Positions 48,731-57,970 of a stretch of DNA of 64,000 nucleotides are shown here, piece after piece. A program made the translations under genes and the position numbers. Below the pieces are notes generated by a model. The model had not been told where the DNA came from, did no database searches, and was given only the letters and a program-made list of their open reading frames with translations. The DNA is taken from assembly GCF_025144465.1 (NCBI RefSeq), contig NZ_CP083559.1, forward strand, positions 50,791 to 114,790. The letters are read 5' to 3'. The DNA comes from Leisingera sp. S132 (GTDB lineage: Bacteria > Pseudomonadota > Alphaproteobacteria > Rhodobacterales > Rhodobacteraceae). Numbering within the stretch: the first letter of the stretch is position 1; each line of letters begins with the position of its first letter.

Positions 48731-50743
48731 TCATCCTCTGCCGCCGCCCCGGGCTGCCGCAGCCGGCGGCAGCGCATCGGCCCCGGCCTCCGGCGCCATC
48801 CAGCGCTGCAGCCAAAGCTCCAGCATCAGCACCGCCCACAGATGGGCGCCCCAGTTGCGCCGCCCCGACAGATGCTCCTGCCAGCGCCGCCGCAGGAGCG
48901 CTGCATCCAGCTCCTGCGCCACCGCGCCGCCGGTTTCGAACAGATCCGCCGCCCGCGCCTTCAGCGGCCCGCGCAGCCAGGCGTTCTGCGGGATCGAAAA
49001 CCCCTGTTTGGGGCGGTCGAACAGCTGCTGCGGCACCCGCCGCGCCAGCAGCTGCCGGAGCGCCGCCTTGCCGCCGCTGCTGTCAAAGCGCAGCGCGGCC
49101 GGCATCCGCCAGGCGGTCTCCACCACCCGGTAATCCAGCAGCGGCGCCCGCACCTCCAGCCCTTCCGCCATCGAGGCCCGGTCCACTTTCACCAGCACAT
49201 CGCCGGGCAGGTAGACCAGCGTGTCCAAGAGCATCATCAGCGCCGGCGGATCAAGGCCTTCGGGCAGGGCGCGGGCGGTGAAGGCCGCGGGCGGGCGGGC
49301 CGGGGCGGCGCGCATCACCGCAGCCGGCGCCCACATCGAGAACTGCGCCTCATAGCGGCTGCGGAAATCCGGATGCGCCAGAATGGCGGCCAGCTTGCGC
49401 AGCCGGTCGGGGCTGGCTTCGCGGCGCAGATGCGGCGGCAGCCCCGGCCGCAGCGCCGCCGTCAGCCCCCGCATCAGCATCTCCGGGGCTGCCGCCAGCA
49501 TCCGGGCGGCCAGCCCCGGCACCCGGGCGGCCAGCCGCTCGAACATCATCATCCGCCCGTAGCGCGCATAGCCGCCAAAGCTTTCATCGCCGCCGTCGCC
49601 CGACAGCGCCACCTTCAGATGCCCGCGCGCCAGCTGCGACACCAGCAGCGACGGCAGCTGCGACGGATCGGCAAACGGTTCGTCATAGACATCCGGCATC
49701 CGCTCCAGCAGATCCAGCGCCATCTGCGGCGTGGCGGTGACCTCATGGTGGTCGGTGCCGATATGGCGGGCCAGGGCAGCGGCATGATCCGCCTCGTTCA
49801 CCTCCGCCTCGCCGAAGCGCACGGTGAAGCTCAGCACCGGGGTCTGCGACTGCGCCTGCATCATCGCCGTCACCAGGGTGGAATCGATGCCCCCAGACAG
49901 GAAGGCGCCCACCGGCACATCCGCCACCATGCGCGCGCCCACCGCCGTCTCCAGCTGCGTCTCCAGCGCCGCCAGCGCTGCGGCAGCATCCGGGAACGGA
50001 TCCGCCAGCCCCGCCGCGGCCGCAGCCTCGGCCCGCCAGAAGGGGCGGGCCTGCGCCGCCAGCGCCCGGGCAGAGAGCGGCGGCGCCGTCAGATCCAGCT
50101 CCAGCAGATGGCCCGGCTGCAGTTTCACCGCCTGCCGGTAGATCGTTTGCGGCGCCGGGATGTAGCCATAGCTGAGAAAGGCCGCCAGCGCCTGCCGGTC
50201 CAGCTGCGGCGCGGTGAATGCGGGATGCGCGCGCAGCGCCTTCAGCTCCGAGCCGAACAGCAGCAGCCCGCCCTGCACCCCGATATAGAGCGGCTTCTTG
50301 CCCAGCCGGTCGCAGGCCAGGATCAGCCTGCGCGCCTGCCGGTCAAAGAGCACCAGCGCAAACATGCCGTTGACCCGCTCCAGCGCCGCCTGCACCCCCC
50401 AGGCGTCTGCCGCCGCCAGCAGCACCTCGGTATCGGAGCTGCCGCGGAAGATGGTGCCCCGCGCCGCCAGTTCCGCCCGCAGCGCCCGGTAGCCGTAGAT
50501 CTCGCCGTTGAAGACCGCCATGTAGCGCCCCCCCGGCGACGCCATCGGCTGATGGCCGGTTTCGCTCAGGTCAATGATGGCCAGCCGCTGCTGCGACAGC
50601 GCCACCCCGGCCTCCGGATCCAGCCACAGCCCTTCGCCGTCGGGGCCGCGGTGGGCCAGGCTGGTGCTCATCGCCTGCAGCGCGGCGCGGGCGGGGGCCG
50701 CCTCAAACGGGCCAAAGGCGGCAAAGCCGGTCAGACCGCACAT
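48731..50743 (-). CDS. asnB: asparagine synthetase-like amidotransferase
   Basis: A 670-aa two-domain glutamine-hydrolysing enzyme. The N-terminal glutaminase starts MCGLTGF with nucleophile Cys2 and has LAHRGPDGEGLW, AVFNGEIYGYRALRAEL and GSSDTEVLLAA. The C-terminal synthetase has the PP-loop GAFLSGGIDSTLVTAMMQ and LSGDGGDESFGGY. The length is normal. Copies in polysaccharide clusters are thought to amidate uronic acids or similar carboxylates, and the UDP-glucose dehydrogenase at 241 would supply such an acid (inference). It overlaps the upstream transferase by 13 bp. Confidence 0.92.
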   Translation of the reverse strand: MCGLTGFAAFGPFEAAPARAALQAMSTSLAHRGPDGEGLWLDPEAGVALSQQRLAIIDLSETGHQPMASPGGRYMAVFNGEIYGYRALRAELAARGTIFRGSSDTEVLLAAADAWGVQAALERVNGMFALVLFDRQARRLILACDRLGKKPLYIGVQGGLLLFGSELKALRAHPAFTAPQLDRQALAAFLSYGYIPAPQTIYRQAVKLQPGHLLELDLTAPPLSARALAAQARPFWRAEAAAAAGLADPFPDAAAALAALETQLETAVGARMVADVPVGAFLSGGIDSTLVTAMMQAQSQTPVLSFTVRFGEAEVNEADHAAALARHIGTDHHEVTATPQMALDLLERMPDVYDEPFADPSQLPSLLVSQLARGHLKVALSGDGGDESFGGYARYGRMMMFERLAARVPGLAARMLAAAPEMLMRGLTAALRPGLPPHLRREASPDRLRKLAAILAHPDFRSRYEAQFSMWAPAAVMRAAPARPPAAFTARALPEGLDPPALMMLLDTLVYLPGDVLVKVDRASMAEGLEVRAPLLDYRVVETAWRMPAALRFDSSGGKAALRQLLARRVPQQLFDRPKQGFSIPQNAWLRGPLKARAADLFETGGAVAQELDAALLRRRWQEHLSGRRNWGAHLWAVLMLELWLQRWMAPEAGADALPPAAAARGGGRG

Positions 50744-51828
50744 GGCAGCACCTCCCCGTTCAGCACCGCGTCAAAGGCGGCGGCAATGGCAGGCAGGCCG
50801 TAGCGCTCAGCGACCCGCGCCCGCGCCCCCTGCGCCGCCGCGCCGTAGCGGTCCGGGCTCCAGCCCGCCATCTCTGCCATCGCCGCGGCCAGCGCCGCCG
50901 GATCGCGCGGCGGCACCACCAGCCCGGCCGGGCCGGCCACTGCGGCGGCATCGCCGGTATCGGTGGTGACCACCGGGCGGCAATGGCTCATCGCCTCGGC
51001 CAGCACATTGGGGAAGCCTTCGGTGCGCGAGGACAGCACCAGCGCGTCGATGCGGCGGTAGAACCCGTCCATCTCCGCCAGCTCGCCGCACAGCTCAATC
51101 CGCTCCGGCGGCAGGCCGCTCTGCGCCAGCAGATGGCGGATCTGCGGATTGCCTGCCTCCACATCCTCGCCCGCCGCCGCAAAGCGCAGCTCCGGGCAGC
51201 GCTGCAGGGCAAGCGCTGCGGCGGCAAAGAAGCAGCCGTAGTCCTTCTGCGGGTGAAGCCGCGCCGCGATGCCGAACACCCGGGCCGGGCCGGGCTGCGG
51301 CTGTGCGGGCGGCAGCGCGAACCCGTTCGGGATCATCAGCGCCCGGGCGGGCGCAAACCCGTAGGCGCCGTGCTGTTCCAGCGCGCGCTGCGAATTGTAG
51401 ATGATGCCGGCCGCCTGCCCCGACAGGCTGCGCGACAGGCGCACCGCGGCGCGGGTGCTGCGGCTGAGCGCCGCCGGATCGTCCAGCGCCTGGCGCACCG
51501 TCCAATAGAGCGGCACCCGGCTGCCTGCCAGCCGCACCGCCAGGGCGCCGATGGCCATGGCGTGGTACATCCAGCACAGGATCACGCGGGGGCGGCGGCG
51601 GCGGATCAGCTGCGCCAGCTGCCAGGCGGCCCCCGGCATCGCCAGCGCCGAGCGCGCGCCCAGCGGCACGTAAGCGACATTGGGATTATCCGCCAGCGCA
51701 ATGTTGCGCGGCGAGGCCTCGGTCAGCGGCACCACCAGGGCCGGCTCCCGGCTCTGCGCCAGCAGCCGCGCCAGCATGGTCTGGGCACCGCCATGGGAGG
51801 CAAAGCTGGTGATCACATGCAGGATCAT
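50731..51828 (-). CDS. glycosyltransferase family 4
   Basis: A 365-aa GT-B enzyme. The N-terminal half has HVITSFASHGGAQTMLARLL and WTVRQALDDPAALS. The C-terminal half has FGIAARLHPQKDYGCFFAAA and SSRTEGFPNVLAEAMSHCRP. Sugar specificity is unknown. It overlaps both neighbours (4 and 13 bp) in the minus-strand operon. Confidence 0.87.
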   Translation of the reverse strand: MILHVITSFASHGGAQTMLARLLAQSREPALVVPLTEASPRNIALADNPNVAYVPLGARSALAMPGAAWQLAQLIRRRRPRVILCWMYHAMAIGALAVRLAGSRVPLYWTVRQALDDPAALSRSTRAAVRLSRSLSGQAAGIIYNSQRALEQHGAYGFAPARALMIPNGFALPPAQPQPGPARVFGIAARLHPQKDYGCFFAAAALALQRCPELRFAAAGEDVEAGNPQIRHLLAQSGLPPERIELCGELAEMDGFYRRIDALVLSSRTEGFPNVLAEAMSHCRPVVTTDTGDAAAVAGPAGLVVPPRDPAALAAAMAEMAGWSPDRYGAAAQGARARVAERYGLPAIAAAFDAVLNGEVLPCAV

Positions 51829-52673
51829 GCCCGATGCGCCTCCTGTGCGTCCGGGGCCCGGTCCCAGGCGCTCAGATCGCAGCCCATGAGCTGCTGCAGC
51901 AGCGCCGTGTCGCTGCGGTAGAACGCGCGGATTTCAGCCGCCAGCGCCGCGGGCAGCGGCGGGTAATCCACCGGCCGGGCCACCGCCGCCCGGATCTGGC
52001 GCAGCGGCGTGCGGTGGCGGATCCGGTCCAGCCAGGGCCGCGCCGGGTGCAGCAGCTGCCGCAGCCGCAGCGGCACCATGGGCGCGCTGCGGTCCTTCAC
52101 CCGCCCCGCAGGCGGCGCGGGCAGGGCGCTGCGGCAGCCGATATGGGCCGCCAGCCGGGCCAGCTGCGCCTGCGGATGGCGCACCGTCTCCTCATAGAGC
52201 AGCAGCAGAATCCGGCGGCGCGGAAACAGCGCCAGGAAGCGGCTCAGATGACGGCCGTAGAGCCCGTCCTGCAGGAAGCGCTCGCCGGCCGCGCGCTGCG
52301 GGTCCAGCCAGCGGATGATATCCCGGTCCGCCTCGCCCCGGCGCAGCAGCATGCAGTAGTCGGAATAGGCGCGCGCCACCGGGTCGCGCAGCTGCACCGC
52401 CAGCCGCACCTGCGGGCAGGCGGCATGGATCCGCGCGGCCGCCTCCGGCGCGGTCAGATAGGTGTTGGATTTCTCCCCCATGAGCTGCCCCGGCGCCCGC
52501 GGCGGAAACTGCGCCGCATACCAGTCCGGGCCGCGGCGGAATTCGCGCGAGAAGTAATGCAGCTCGGGGTCCGGCATCACGATTTCCGGGCTCTGCTGCA
52601 GCGCCCGCTGCAGCCAGGTGGTGGCGCATTTGGCACCGCCGATGATCAGGAAGTCGGGGCGCGGCTCAGGCAT
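51825..52673 (-). CDS. PAPS-dependent sulfotransferase
   Basis: A 282-aa sulfotransferase. The 5'-phosphosulfate loop is FLIIGGAKCATTWLQRALQQ (GxxKxxTTWL) at the N-terminus and the 3'-phosphate segment is VQLRDPVARAYSDYCMLLRR. It resembles carbohydrate sulfotransferases of bacteria and would place sulfate on the polymer or a lipid-linked unit, giving the negative charge common in marine polysaccharides. The ATG at 52673 lies within the end of the upstream transferase (8-bp overlap). The frame extends further upstream but only inside that gene. PAPS synthesis genes are not in the window. Confidence 0.88.
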   Translation of the reverse strand: MPEPRPDFLIIGGAKCATTWLQRALQQSPEIVMPDPELHYFSREFRRGPDWYAAQFPPRAPGQLMGEKSNTYLTAPEAAARIHAACPQVRLAVQLRDPVARAYSDYCMLLRRGEADRDIIRWLDPQRAAGERFLQDGLYGRHLSRFLALFPRRRILLLLYEETVRHPQAQLARLAAHIGCRSALPAPPAGRVKDRSAPMVPLRLRQLLHPARPWLDRIRHRTPLRQIRAAVARPVDYPPLPAALAAEIRAFYRSDTALLQQLMGCDLSAWDRAPDAQEAHRA

Positions 52674-53856
52674 TGGCCAGCCTCTCCGCCGGATTTTGCG
52701 GCAGCAGGCGGCGGTAGATGCCGCTGACCTCCGCCACATGGCGGGCGGTGCTGTACTGCGCCAGCGCCTCCTTGCGGGCGGCGGCGGTAAGCCGCGCCTG
52801 CAGTGCCGGATCTGCCGCCAGCCGGGCCACCGGCGCCGCAAAGGCGGCCGGGTCCTGCGGATCAACCAGGAATCCGGTGCAGCCATCGGTGATGGCTTCG
52901 GGGTTGCCGCCGTGGCGGGTGGCAATCACCGGCGTGCCCAGGAACATCGCCTCGATCAGGGTGCGTCCGAAAGGCTCGCTCAGCGCGGTGACCAGCAGCG
53001 CATCCAGCCCCGCCATGCAGGCCGCGATATCGCTGCGGAACCCCATCAGATGGATCTGCCCGCCCAGGCCAAGGGCCGCCGCGCGGGCTTCGCAGGCCGC
53101 ATCCAGCCGCTGCTCCGGCTGCTCGGGGCGGCCGAACAGCAGCCCGTGCACCGGGCGCTCCGGCAGCGCATCCTGCACCGCCCGCACCGCCTCGACGAAA
53201 TGCAGCGGCCGCTTGCGGCTGTTCAGATTGCCGGCATAACCCAGCAGCAGTGCCTCCGGCGGCAGCCCAGGCGCCTGCAGCAGCATGGCGCGGCAGGCGC
53301 TGCGCTCCGGCACGGGCTGCGGAACATCGAAGGGGCTGCGCACCACCGACAGCTTGTGCGCCACCGGGCGCAGCGGCCGCGCCGGTTTCGAGAAATGCGA
53401 AACACTGATGATATGGCCGGCAAACAGCGGCGCCAGCATGTTGACGCCAAAGGCCTGCGGATCCTGGCGGTGATGCCACAGAAGCCTGCAGCCTTCCCGC
53501 CGCGCCGGCAGCATCCAGTTGGCATGCATGCGGCCTTCGTTGGTGTGCACGATATCCGGGCGGATCCGCCTCAGCGCCGCCCGCAGCGCCGGATAGCTGC
53601 GCCGGAAATAGGCCAGCACCCCGGCATCCCCCGGCCGCCGGTTGCGCCGCGCGCCCAGCAGCGGCACCTCCTCCAGCACCTCCACCGCCAGCCCCAGGCT
53701 GCGGGCATAGGCGCCGGGGGCGCCTTCCGCCTGATGCAGCAGCACATGCGGCTCAAAGCGGCTGCGGTCCAGCGATGCGGCCAGTTTCAGTGCCGACACA
53801 TGGCTGCCGCCCAGCACCGTATCGCCTGCAAAGGGAAACAGAACCCTGACCGCCAC
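52666..53856 (-). CDS. glycosyltransferase family 4
   Basis: A GT-B enzyme of about 396 aa from GTG 53856. The N-terminal half has VLFPFAGDTVLGGSHVSALK and IVHTNEGRMHANWMLPARRE. The C-terminal half has LLGYAGNLNSRKRPLHFVEA and TALSEPFGRTLIEAMFLGTP. ATGs at 53925 and 53916 are in frame but lack a ribosome site, while the GTG is preceded by GGGGGTGG. The 120 bp upstream, before the polymerase stop, are not coding on this strand. Confidence 0.85.
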   Translation of the reverse strand: MAVRVLFPFAGDTVLGGSHVSALKLAASLDRSRFEPHVLLHQAEGAPGAYARSLGLAVEVLEEVPLLGARRNRRPGDAGVLAYFRRSYPALRAALRRIRPDIVHTNEGRMHANWMLPARREGCRLLWHHRQDPQAFGVNMLAPLFAGHIISVSHFSKPARPLRPVAHKLSVVRSPFDVPQPVPERSACRAMLLQAPGLPPEALLLGYAGNLNSRKRPLHFVEAVRAVQDALPERPVHGLLFGRPEQPEQRLDAACEARAAALGLGGQIHLMGFRSDIAACMAGLDALLVTALSEPFGRTLIEAMFLGTPVIATRHGGNPEAITDGCTGFLVDPQDPAAFAAPVARLAADPALQARLTAAARKEALAQYSTARHVAEVSGIYRRLLPQNPAERLANA

Positions 53857-53979
53857 GAACCACCCCCGCTGCTCCTGCCGCACCGCCCGCCGGGCACGCA
53901 GCGGAGCCAAACTCATCAACCGCAATCAAAACCTAAGTGTAATCCGGTTCACCCGCCCGTCCAGCCTGCCGCCCTGGCC

Positions 53980-55215
53980 TCAAGCGTTCCGGCCCGGATC
54001 CGGCGTCAGGCTGACGGCCAGCGCCAGCAGCCAGGGCACCAGCCAGAAGCGGGCATAGAAATGGGTGATCCCGGTCAGCGCCAGAGCCAGCATCAGCACC
54101 GTGGCCAGGGTCAGCGCCGGAGACAGGGCCCGGCGCCTGTGCACCCGCTCGTGCCAGCCCAGCCAGACGCCGGTCATCAGCAGCCCCGCCAGCCCCAGCA
54201 GCGACACCAGCCCGCCCTCGGCCAGGATCAGCAGATAGGCATTGTGCACCGGTGCCGAAAACCGGCTGGCCAGCCGGTACTGATCGATGCCCAGCCCGCT
54301 CCAGATGGTGCCGTCGGCGATCCGCACCGCCTCCTGCATCAGCAGAAGGCGGTCGTCGAAAGTGCCGGCCTCGGCCAGGTTGCCGCTGCGCAGTGCCCCC
54401 AGCACCCGCTGCTGGAAGGCCTCCGGAAGGAACAGCTCGCCCCAGAAATAGACCGCCACGCCCGCCGCCGCCGCAAACAGCATCACCGCCGCCAGGATCC
54501 GCACCGCCCCCAGGCAGAGCGCAAACATCAGCAGCCCTGCCGCGGCCAGGAAGAACCCGGTGTTGGAGGCCGTCAGCAGCAGCCCGTAGCCCAGCACCGC
54601 CCAGGCCAGCAGCGCCGCCGCCGGCCCGACCGCCCCGGTCAGCCGCAGCCACAGCGTGAACAGGATCGCCAGGGCCGCCAGAACGCCGGTGGCGTTGACC
54701 CGCTCGATCACCGACACCAGCCGCCCGTTGGGAGAGACAAAGCGCCAGTCGTCCGGATGCAGATGCACATAGTAGGCGCCGTGGATCATCACCAGCATCA
54801 GCGCCAGCACCAGCAGCTTGATCAGCAGCACGGTTTCCCGCCGCGGCCGCTGCAGCAGGATTGCCGGCAGCAGCACCAGCGAGACGCAGTACTGCAGGAT
54901 CCCCTGGGCGCCATCCAGCGCATCGCCGTTCACCACCGAGCCTGCCAGGAAGCCCAGCAGCAGCAGCAGCACCGAGGCGAACCAGAATCCGCTGATGCCG
55001 CCCAGCGGCCGCAGCGGCAGCCGGCCGCGGGCCAGCATCACCGCAAAGCTGCACAGGGCAAAGACATCGCTCAGGGTGAAATAGGCCGCTCCCAGGCGCC
55101 AGTAATTAACCGGTGCCAGCATCACCGCCGCCGCCACCAGCGCAAATTCCAAGTGGCGCAGGGTGATGCTGCCGGTGCCGGCCGCCAGCGGTTCGGGCAT
55201 CTCCCGGGCCGTCAT
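53980..55215 (-). CDS. O-antigen ligase/polymerase-like membrane protein (Wzy)
   Basis: A 411-aa protein with about ten or more hydrophobic segments and a large periplasmic loop (about 230-320) containing LLMQEAVRIADGTIWSGLGI and RLASRFSAPVHNAYLLILAE, the pattern seen in Wzy/WaaL proteins (the H-N-x-h-h motif in VHNAYLLIL). In a Wzx/Wzy system it would polymerise flipped repeat units in the periplasm. It overlaps the flippase gene by 4 bp, supporting that pairing. Confidence 0.87.
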   Translation of the reverse strand: MTAREMPEPLAAGTGSITLRHLEFALVAAAVMLAPVNYWRLGAAYFTLSDVFALCSFAVMLARGRLPLRPLGGISGFWFASVLLLLLGFLAGSVVNGDALDGAQGILQYCVSLVLLPAILLQRPRRETVLLIKLLVLALMLVMIHGAYYVHLHPDDWRFVSPNGRLVSVIERVNATGVLAALAILFTLWLRLTGAVGPAAALLAWAVLGYGLLLTASNTGFFLAAAGLLMFALCLGAVRILAAVMLFAAAAGVAVYFWGELFLPEAFQQRVLGALRSGNLAEAGTFDDRLLLMQEAVRIADGTIWSGLGIDQYRLASRFSAPVHNAYLLILAEGGLVSLLGLAGLLMTGVWLGWHERVHRRRALSPALTLATVLMLALALTGITHFYARFWLVPWLLALAVSLTPDPGRNA

Positions 55216-56555
55216 GGCGCCGCCTCCGCGCCGCCGCGCGGCGGCAGCGGCCGCAGCAGCAGCCAGCCGTTGCCCGCGGTCAGAGCCAGCCCCAGCACCA
55301 AATGCGCCAGTGCCGCTCCCAGCGGCCCGGCCATCGGCACCAGAACTGCCAGCGCCGCCAGAAACAGGGCGCTGGCCGCCAGCGACATCCGCACCAGCCA
55401 GCTGTCACGGCCGCAGCTGAGCAGCGCATTGCCCAGCATCATCCCGGTCAGCAGCAGCGCCGCCGCTGCCATCTGCACGCAGACCACCGGGGCCGCGGCA
55501 GCGAACTCCGCACCGAACAGCCGCGTCAGAAGCGGCGCCATGACCGGTGCCAGCAGTGCCAGCAGCAGCAGGCCGGACGCCGCAACCGCGCCGCACAGCC
55601 CCAGTGCCAGCCGCCGCAGCCCGGCCGCATCCCCGGCAGCCCATTTGCGGGCAAACTCAGGATACACCGCCTGATTGAGCGGACGGCCCAGCTTCTGCGC
55701 CGCCTCGCCCAGCCGCCGCGCCAGATGGAAACTGCCCGCCGCCGCCGGACCTGCCAGCGCCGTCAGCAGGATCACGTCCAGCCGCTGCACGCTCTGGCGC
55801 AGAATCACATTGATGTTGGAATTCCACAACAGCCGCAGCAGCCCCGGGTTCTCGCGCCGCAGCCCGGCCAGCGGCAGCTGCCGCAGGCTGCCGTGCCCGC
55901 TCCGGCGCAGCTGCCGCAGCGCCAGCACAAAGGCGGCCAGCCCGCTGGCCAGCCCCTCCAGCAGTGCAATCAGCAGGAAGCCCCACAGCCCCAGCCCCGC
56001 CGCCCAGGCCGCCGCGCACAGCCCCAGCCGCACCGCCGCCACCGCGACATCCGCCTTGGCCAGCAGGTCGAAGCGGTCCAGAACCCGCAGCACCGCCAGC
56101 CCGGTGGGCCGCAAGTTCAGAAACAGCGCCAGCGCCAGCAGCATCAGATAGCTGCCGCCCTCCGGCCCCAGCCGCAGCCAGCCCGCCGCTGCCGGCGCCG
56201 CCGCCAGCGCCGCGCAGCCCGCCAGCCCGCCGCCCGCCAGATCCGCCAGCAGCGAGAATTTCACCAGCCGCAGGAACCGCTGCTGCTGGCCTGCCTCCTG
56301 CGCCTCGACGCCGAACCGCAGGACGCTCTGCCAGGGCTCCAGGTGCAGAAGCCGGTTCAGGATCCAGCCATAGGCCTGCGCCGCGGCCAGCATGCCCAGC
56401 CCCGCCGGCCCAAGGGCGCGGGCGGCAAAGGCAAGGCTTGCCAGCCCCAAGAGCGCGCTCAGAATCTGCGCCGCCAGCACCCAGGAGGCATTGCGGGCGA
56501 TCCGGCGCAGCACCGGGTGGCGGCCGGTGCCGCCGTCTGCCGCGCCCGCCTTCAC
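55212..56555 (-). CDS. oligosaccharide flippase (Wzx/MATE type)
   Basis: A 447-aa inner-membrane protein with about 12-14 hydrophobic segments and the polysaccharide-flippase opening RRIARNASWVLAAQILSALL and FAARALGPAGLGMLAAAQAY. It would move the undecaprenyl-linked unit across the inner membrane. The GTG start at 56555 shares bases with the upstream stop (GTGA). The open frame continues further upstream, but only over the lyase gene. It is followed at once by the polymerase. Confidence 0.9.
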   Translation of the reverse strand: MKAGAADGGTGRHPVLRRIARNASWVLAAQILSALLGLASLAFAARALGPAGLGMLAAAQAYGWILNRLLHLEPWQSVLRFGVEAQEAGQQQRFLRLVKFSLLADLAGGGLAGCAALAAAPAAAGWLRLGPEGGSYLMLLALALFLNLRPTGLAVLRVLDRFDLLAKADVAVAAVRLGLCAAAWAAGLGLWGFLLIALLEGLASGLAAFVLALRQLRRSGHGSLRQLPLAGLRRENPGLLRLLWNSNINVILRQSVQRLDVILLTALAGPAAAGSFHLARRLGEAAQKLGRPLNQAVYPEFARKWAAGDAAGLRRLALGLCGAVAASGLLLLALLAPVMAPLLTRLFGAEFAAAAPVVCVQMAAAALLLTGMMLGNALLSCGRDSWLVRMSLAASALFLAALAVLVPMAGPLGAALAHLVLGLALTAGNGWLLLRPLPPRGGAEAAP

Positions 56556-57970
56556 TGCGCCGTCTCCCGGTCGCCTGCCAGCTCGGCCAGCCAGGCCTCG
56601 ATATAGGGCAGGCCGCTTTGCGGATCCGCCGCCCAGGGGTCGGAAGGCACCGCCGGATCCAGCCCCGGCCGGGCCGCCTCCCACTGGTCCGGCAGCCCGT
56701 CGCCGTCGCTGTCCGCCGGCCCCTGCGCCTGCGGCAGCTGCGGCCAGCCGCCGGCCTCCTCCGCCCGGTCCGCCACCCGGCCGCGGCAGCCTGCGGCCTC
56801 AGCCGCCGCCTGCGCATCCAGCGCATCGCGGGGCCGCGACGGGGTGCGGTCGCCGGCGGCGGCCAGCACCGCCTGCAGCACATCCGCGGCCGGGATCAGG
56901 GGCACCGGCAGCGGGGCTGGCGGGGCAAGAGACGGGCCGGGGCGCAGGCGTTTGCGCGCTTCCGCGCCCCAGAGCTGCAGCGGCTGCGCGCGGTTGCAGC
57001 GCCGGCCGCGGTCCAGCGCCAGATTGCCCCAGGCATGGATGTCCAGCGCATGGTCCGGCTCAAGCGGGAAGGCTTCGGCCGCCGGCGGGCGCGGGCGGAT
57101 GGTGCTGGGCCCGGCCAGCGCCAGATTGCCGGCATAAGTGATCCGGGTATCGCCATAGAGGTTGTAGAATTCCCCGAACTGGCTGACCGGATTGTAAAAG
57201 ACATTGTTCAGCACCTCGACAGGACCGGTGCCGGTGGCATTCACATCCGGATTGCGGTCGCGGTTGTGGGCAAACAGATTGCGCCACAGCGTGACCCTGC
57301 CGCAGGCCACCCGGCGGCCCTCACCAGAGCAGATCAGTGCCCCTTTGGAATGGCGCCCCTTGGGATGGTTGGCCCGGTCCAGCCCCCAGGCCAGGATGCT
57401 GTTGGCCAGGGTGATGTCCGCGGCCAGGGCATTGGAGACATGGATATTGAACAGCTCGTCAGTGGCATACATCAGCGACAGATGATCCAGATAGACCCGC
57501 TGCGCGTTCTCCACCGTCACCGCATCAACGCTGGGGCTGGGGCGGGACGGGGCACCCGGGCGGATCTTCAGGAAACGGACCACCACATCATGGGCGTTCT
57601 TGATCACCACCGGAGTATTTGCGGCCTGGCCGAGGCGGATCTGGATGCCGCTGCCCGGGGCGGTCTGCCCGGCCAGATACAGGTCCGGCCCCAGCCGCAG
57701 CGGGCTGTCCAGAACAATGGTGCCGCCAACCGCAAAGATGCAGACCCGCGGGCTGCGGCCCTCGGCGCAGGCGCGCAGGCTGCCGGGGCCATGGTCCGCC
57801 AGGCTGGTCACCTTGCGGATCTCGCCGCCGCGCCAGCCCGTGGCAAAGGCGCCGTAGCCGGCGGCGCCGGGAAAGGCCGGGCGCGGATCTGCCGCGGCTG
57901 GCGCGGCGGCGAGGCTCAGGCAGAGCAGGCCGGCCGCCCCCCGCAATCTTCTGCTCCCGGCTATCCGCAA
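56552..57970 (-). CDS. secreted pectate-lyase-like parallel beta-helix protein
   Basis: A 472-aa protein with a signal peptide (GAAGLLCLSLAAAPAAA) and a PL1-like beta-helix. It opens FPGAAGYGAFATGWRGGEIR, then GSLRACAEGRSPRVCIFAVG with GTIVLDSPLRL, YLAGQTAPGSGIQIRLGQ and YLDHLSLMYATDELFNIHVS. The C-terminus has a calcium-binding-like DSDGDGLPDQWE, common in bacterial polysaccharide lyases. It may trim or release the polymer as it leaves the cell, as lyases within alginate-type clusters do. The target polymer is unknown. It overlaps the degenerate Wzc stop by 10 bp. Confidence 0.85.
   Translation of the reverse strand: MRIAGSRRLRGAAGLLCLSLAAAPAAADPRPAFPGAAGYGAFATGWRGGEIRKVTSLADHGPGSLRACAEGRSPRVCIFAVGGTIVLDSPLRLGPDLYLAGQTAPGSGIQIRLGQAANTPVVIKNAHDVVVRFLKIRPGAPSRPSPSVDAVTVENAQRVYLDHLSLMYATDELFNIHVSNALAADITLANSILAWGLDRANHPKGRHSKGALICSGEGRRVACGRVTLWRNLFAHNRDRNPDVNATGTGPVEVLNNVFYNPVSQFGEFYNLYGDTRITYAGNLALAGPSTIRPRPPAAEAFPLEPDHALDIHAWGNLALDRGRRCNRAQPLQLWGAEARKRLRPGPSLAPPAPLPVPLIPAADVLQAVLAAAGDRTPSRPRDALDAQAAAEAAGCRGRVADRAEEAGGWPQLPQAQGPADSDGDGLPDQWEAARPGLDPAVPSDPWAADPQSGLPYIEAWLAELAGDRETAQ

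Noticed and set aside
52618..55674. 1018-codon plus-strand open frame
   Set aside because: It lies opposite four well-supported genes. The product is Gln/Arg/His-rich with no domain; such antisense frames are common at this GC content.
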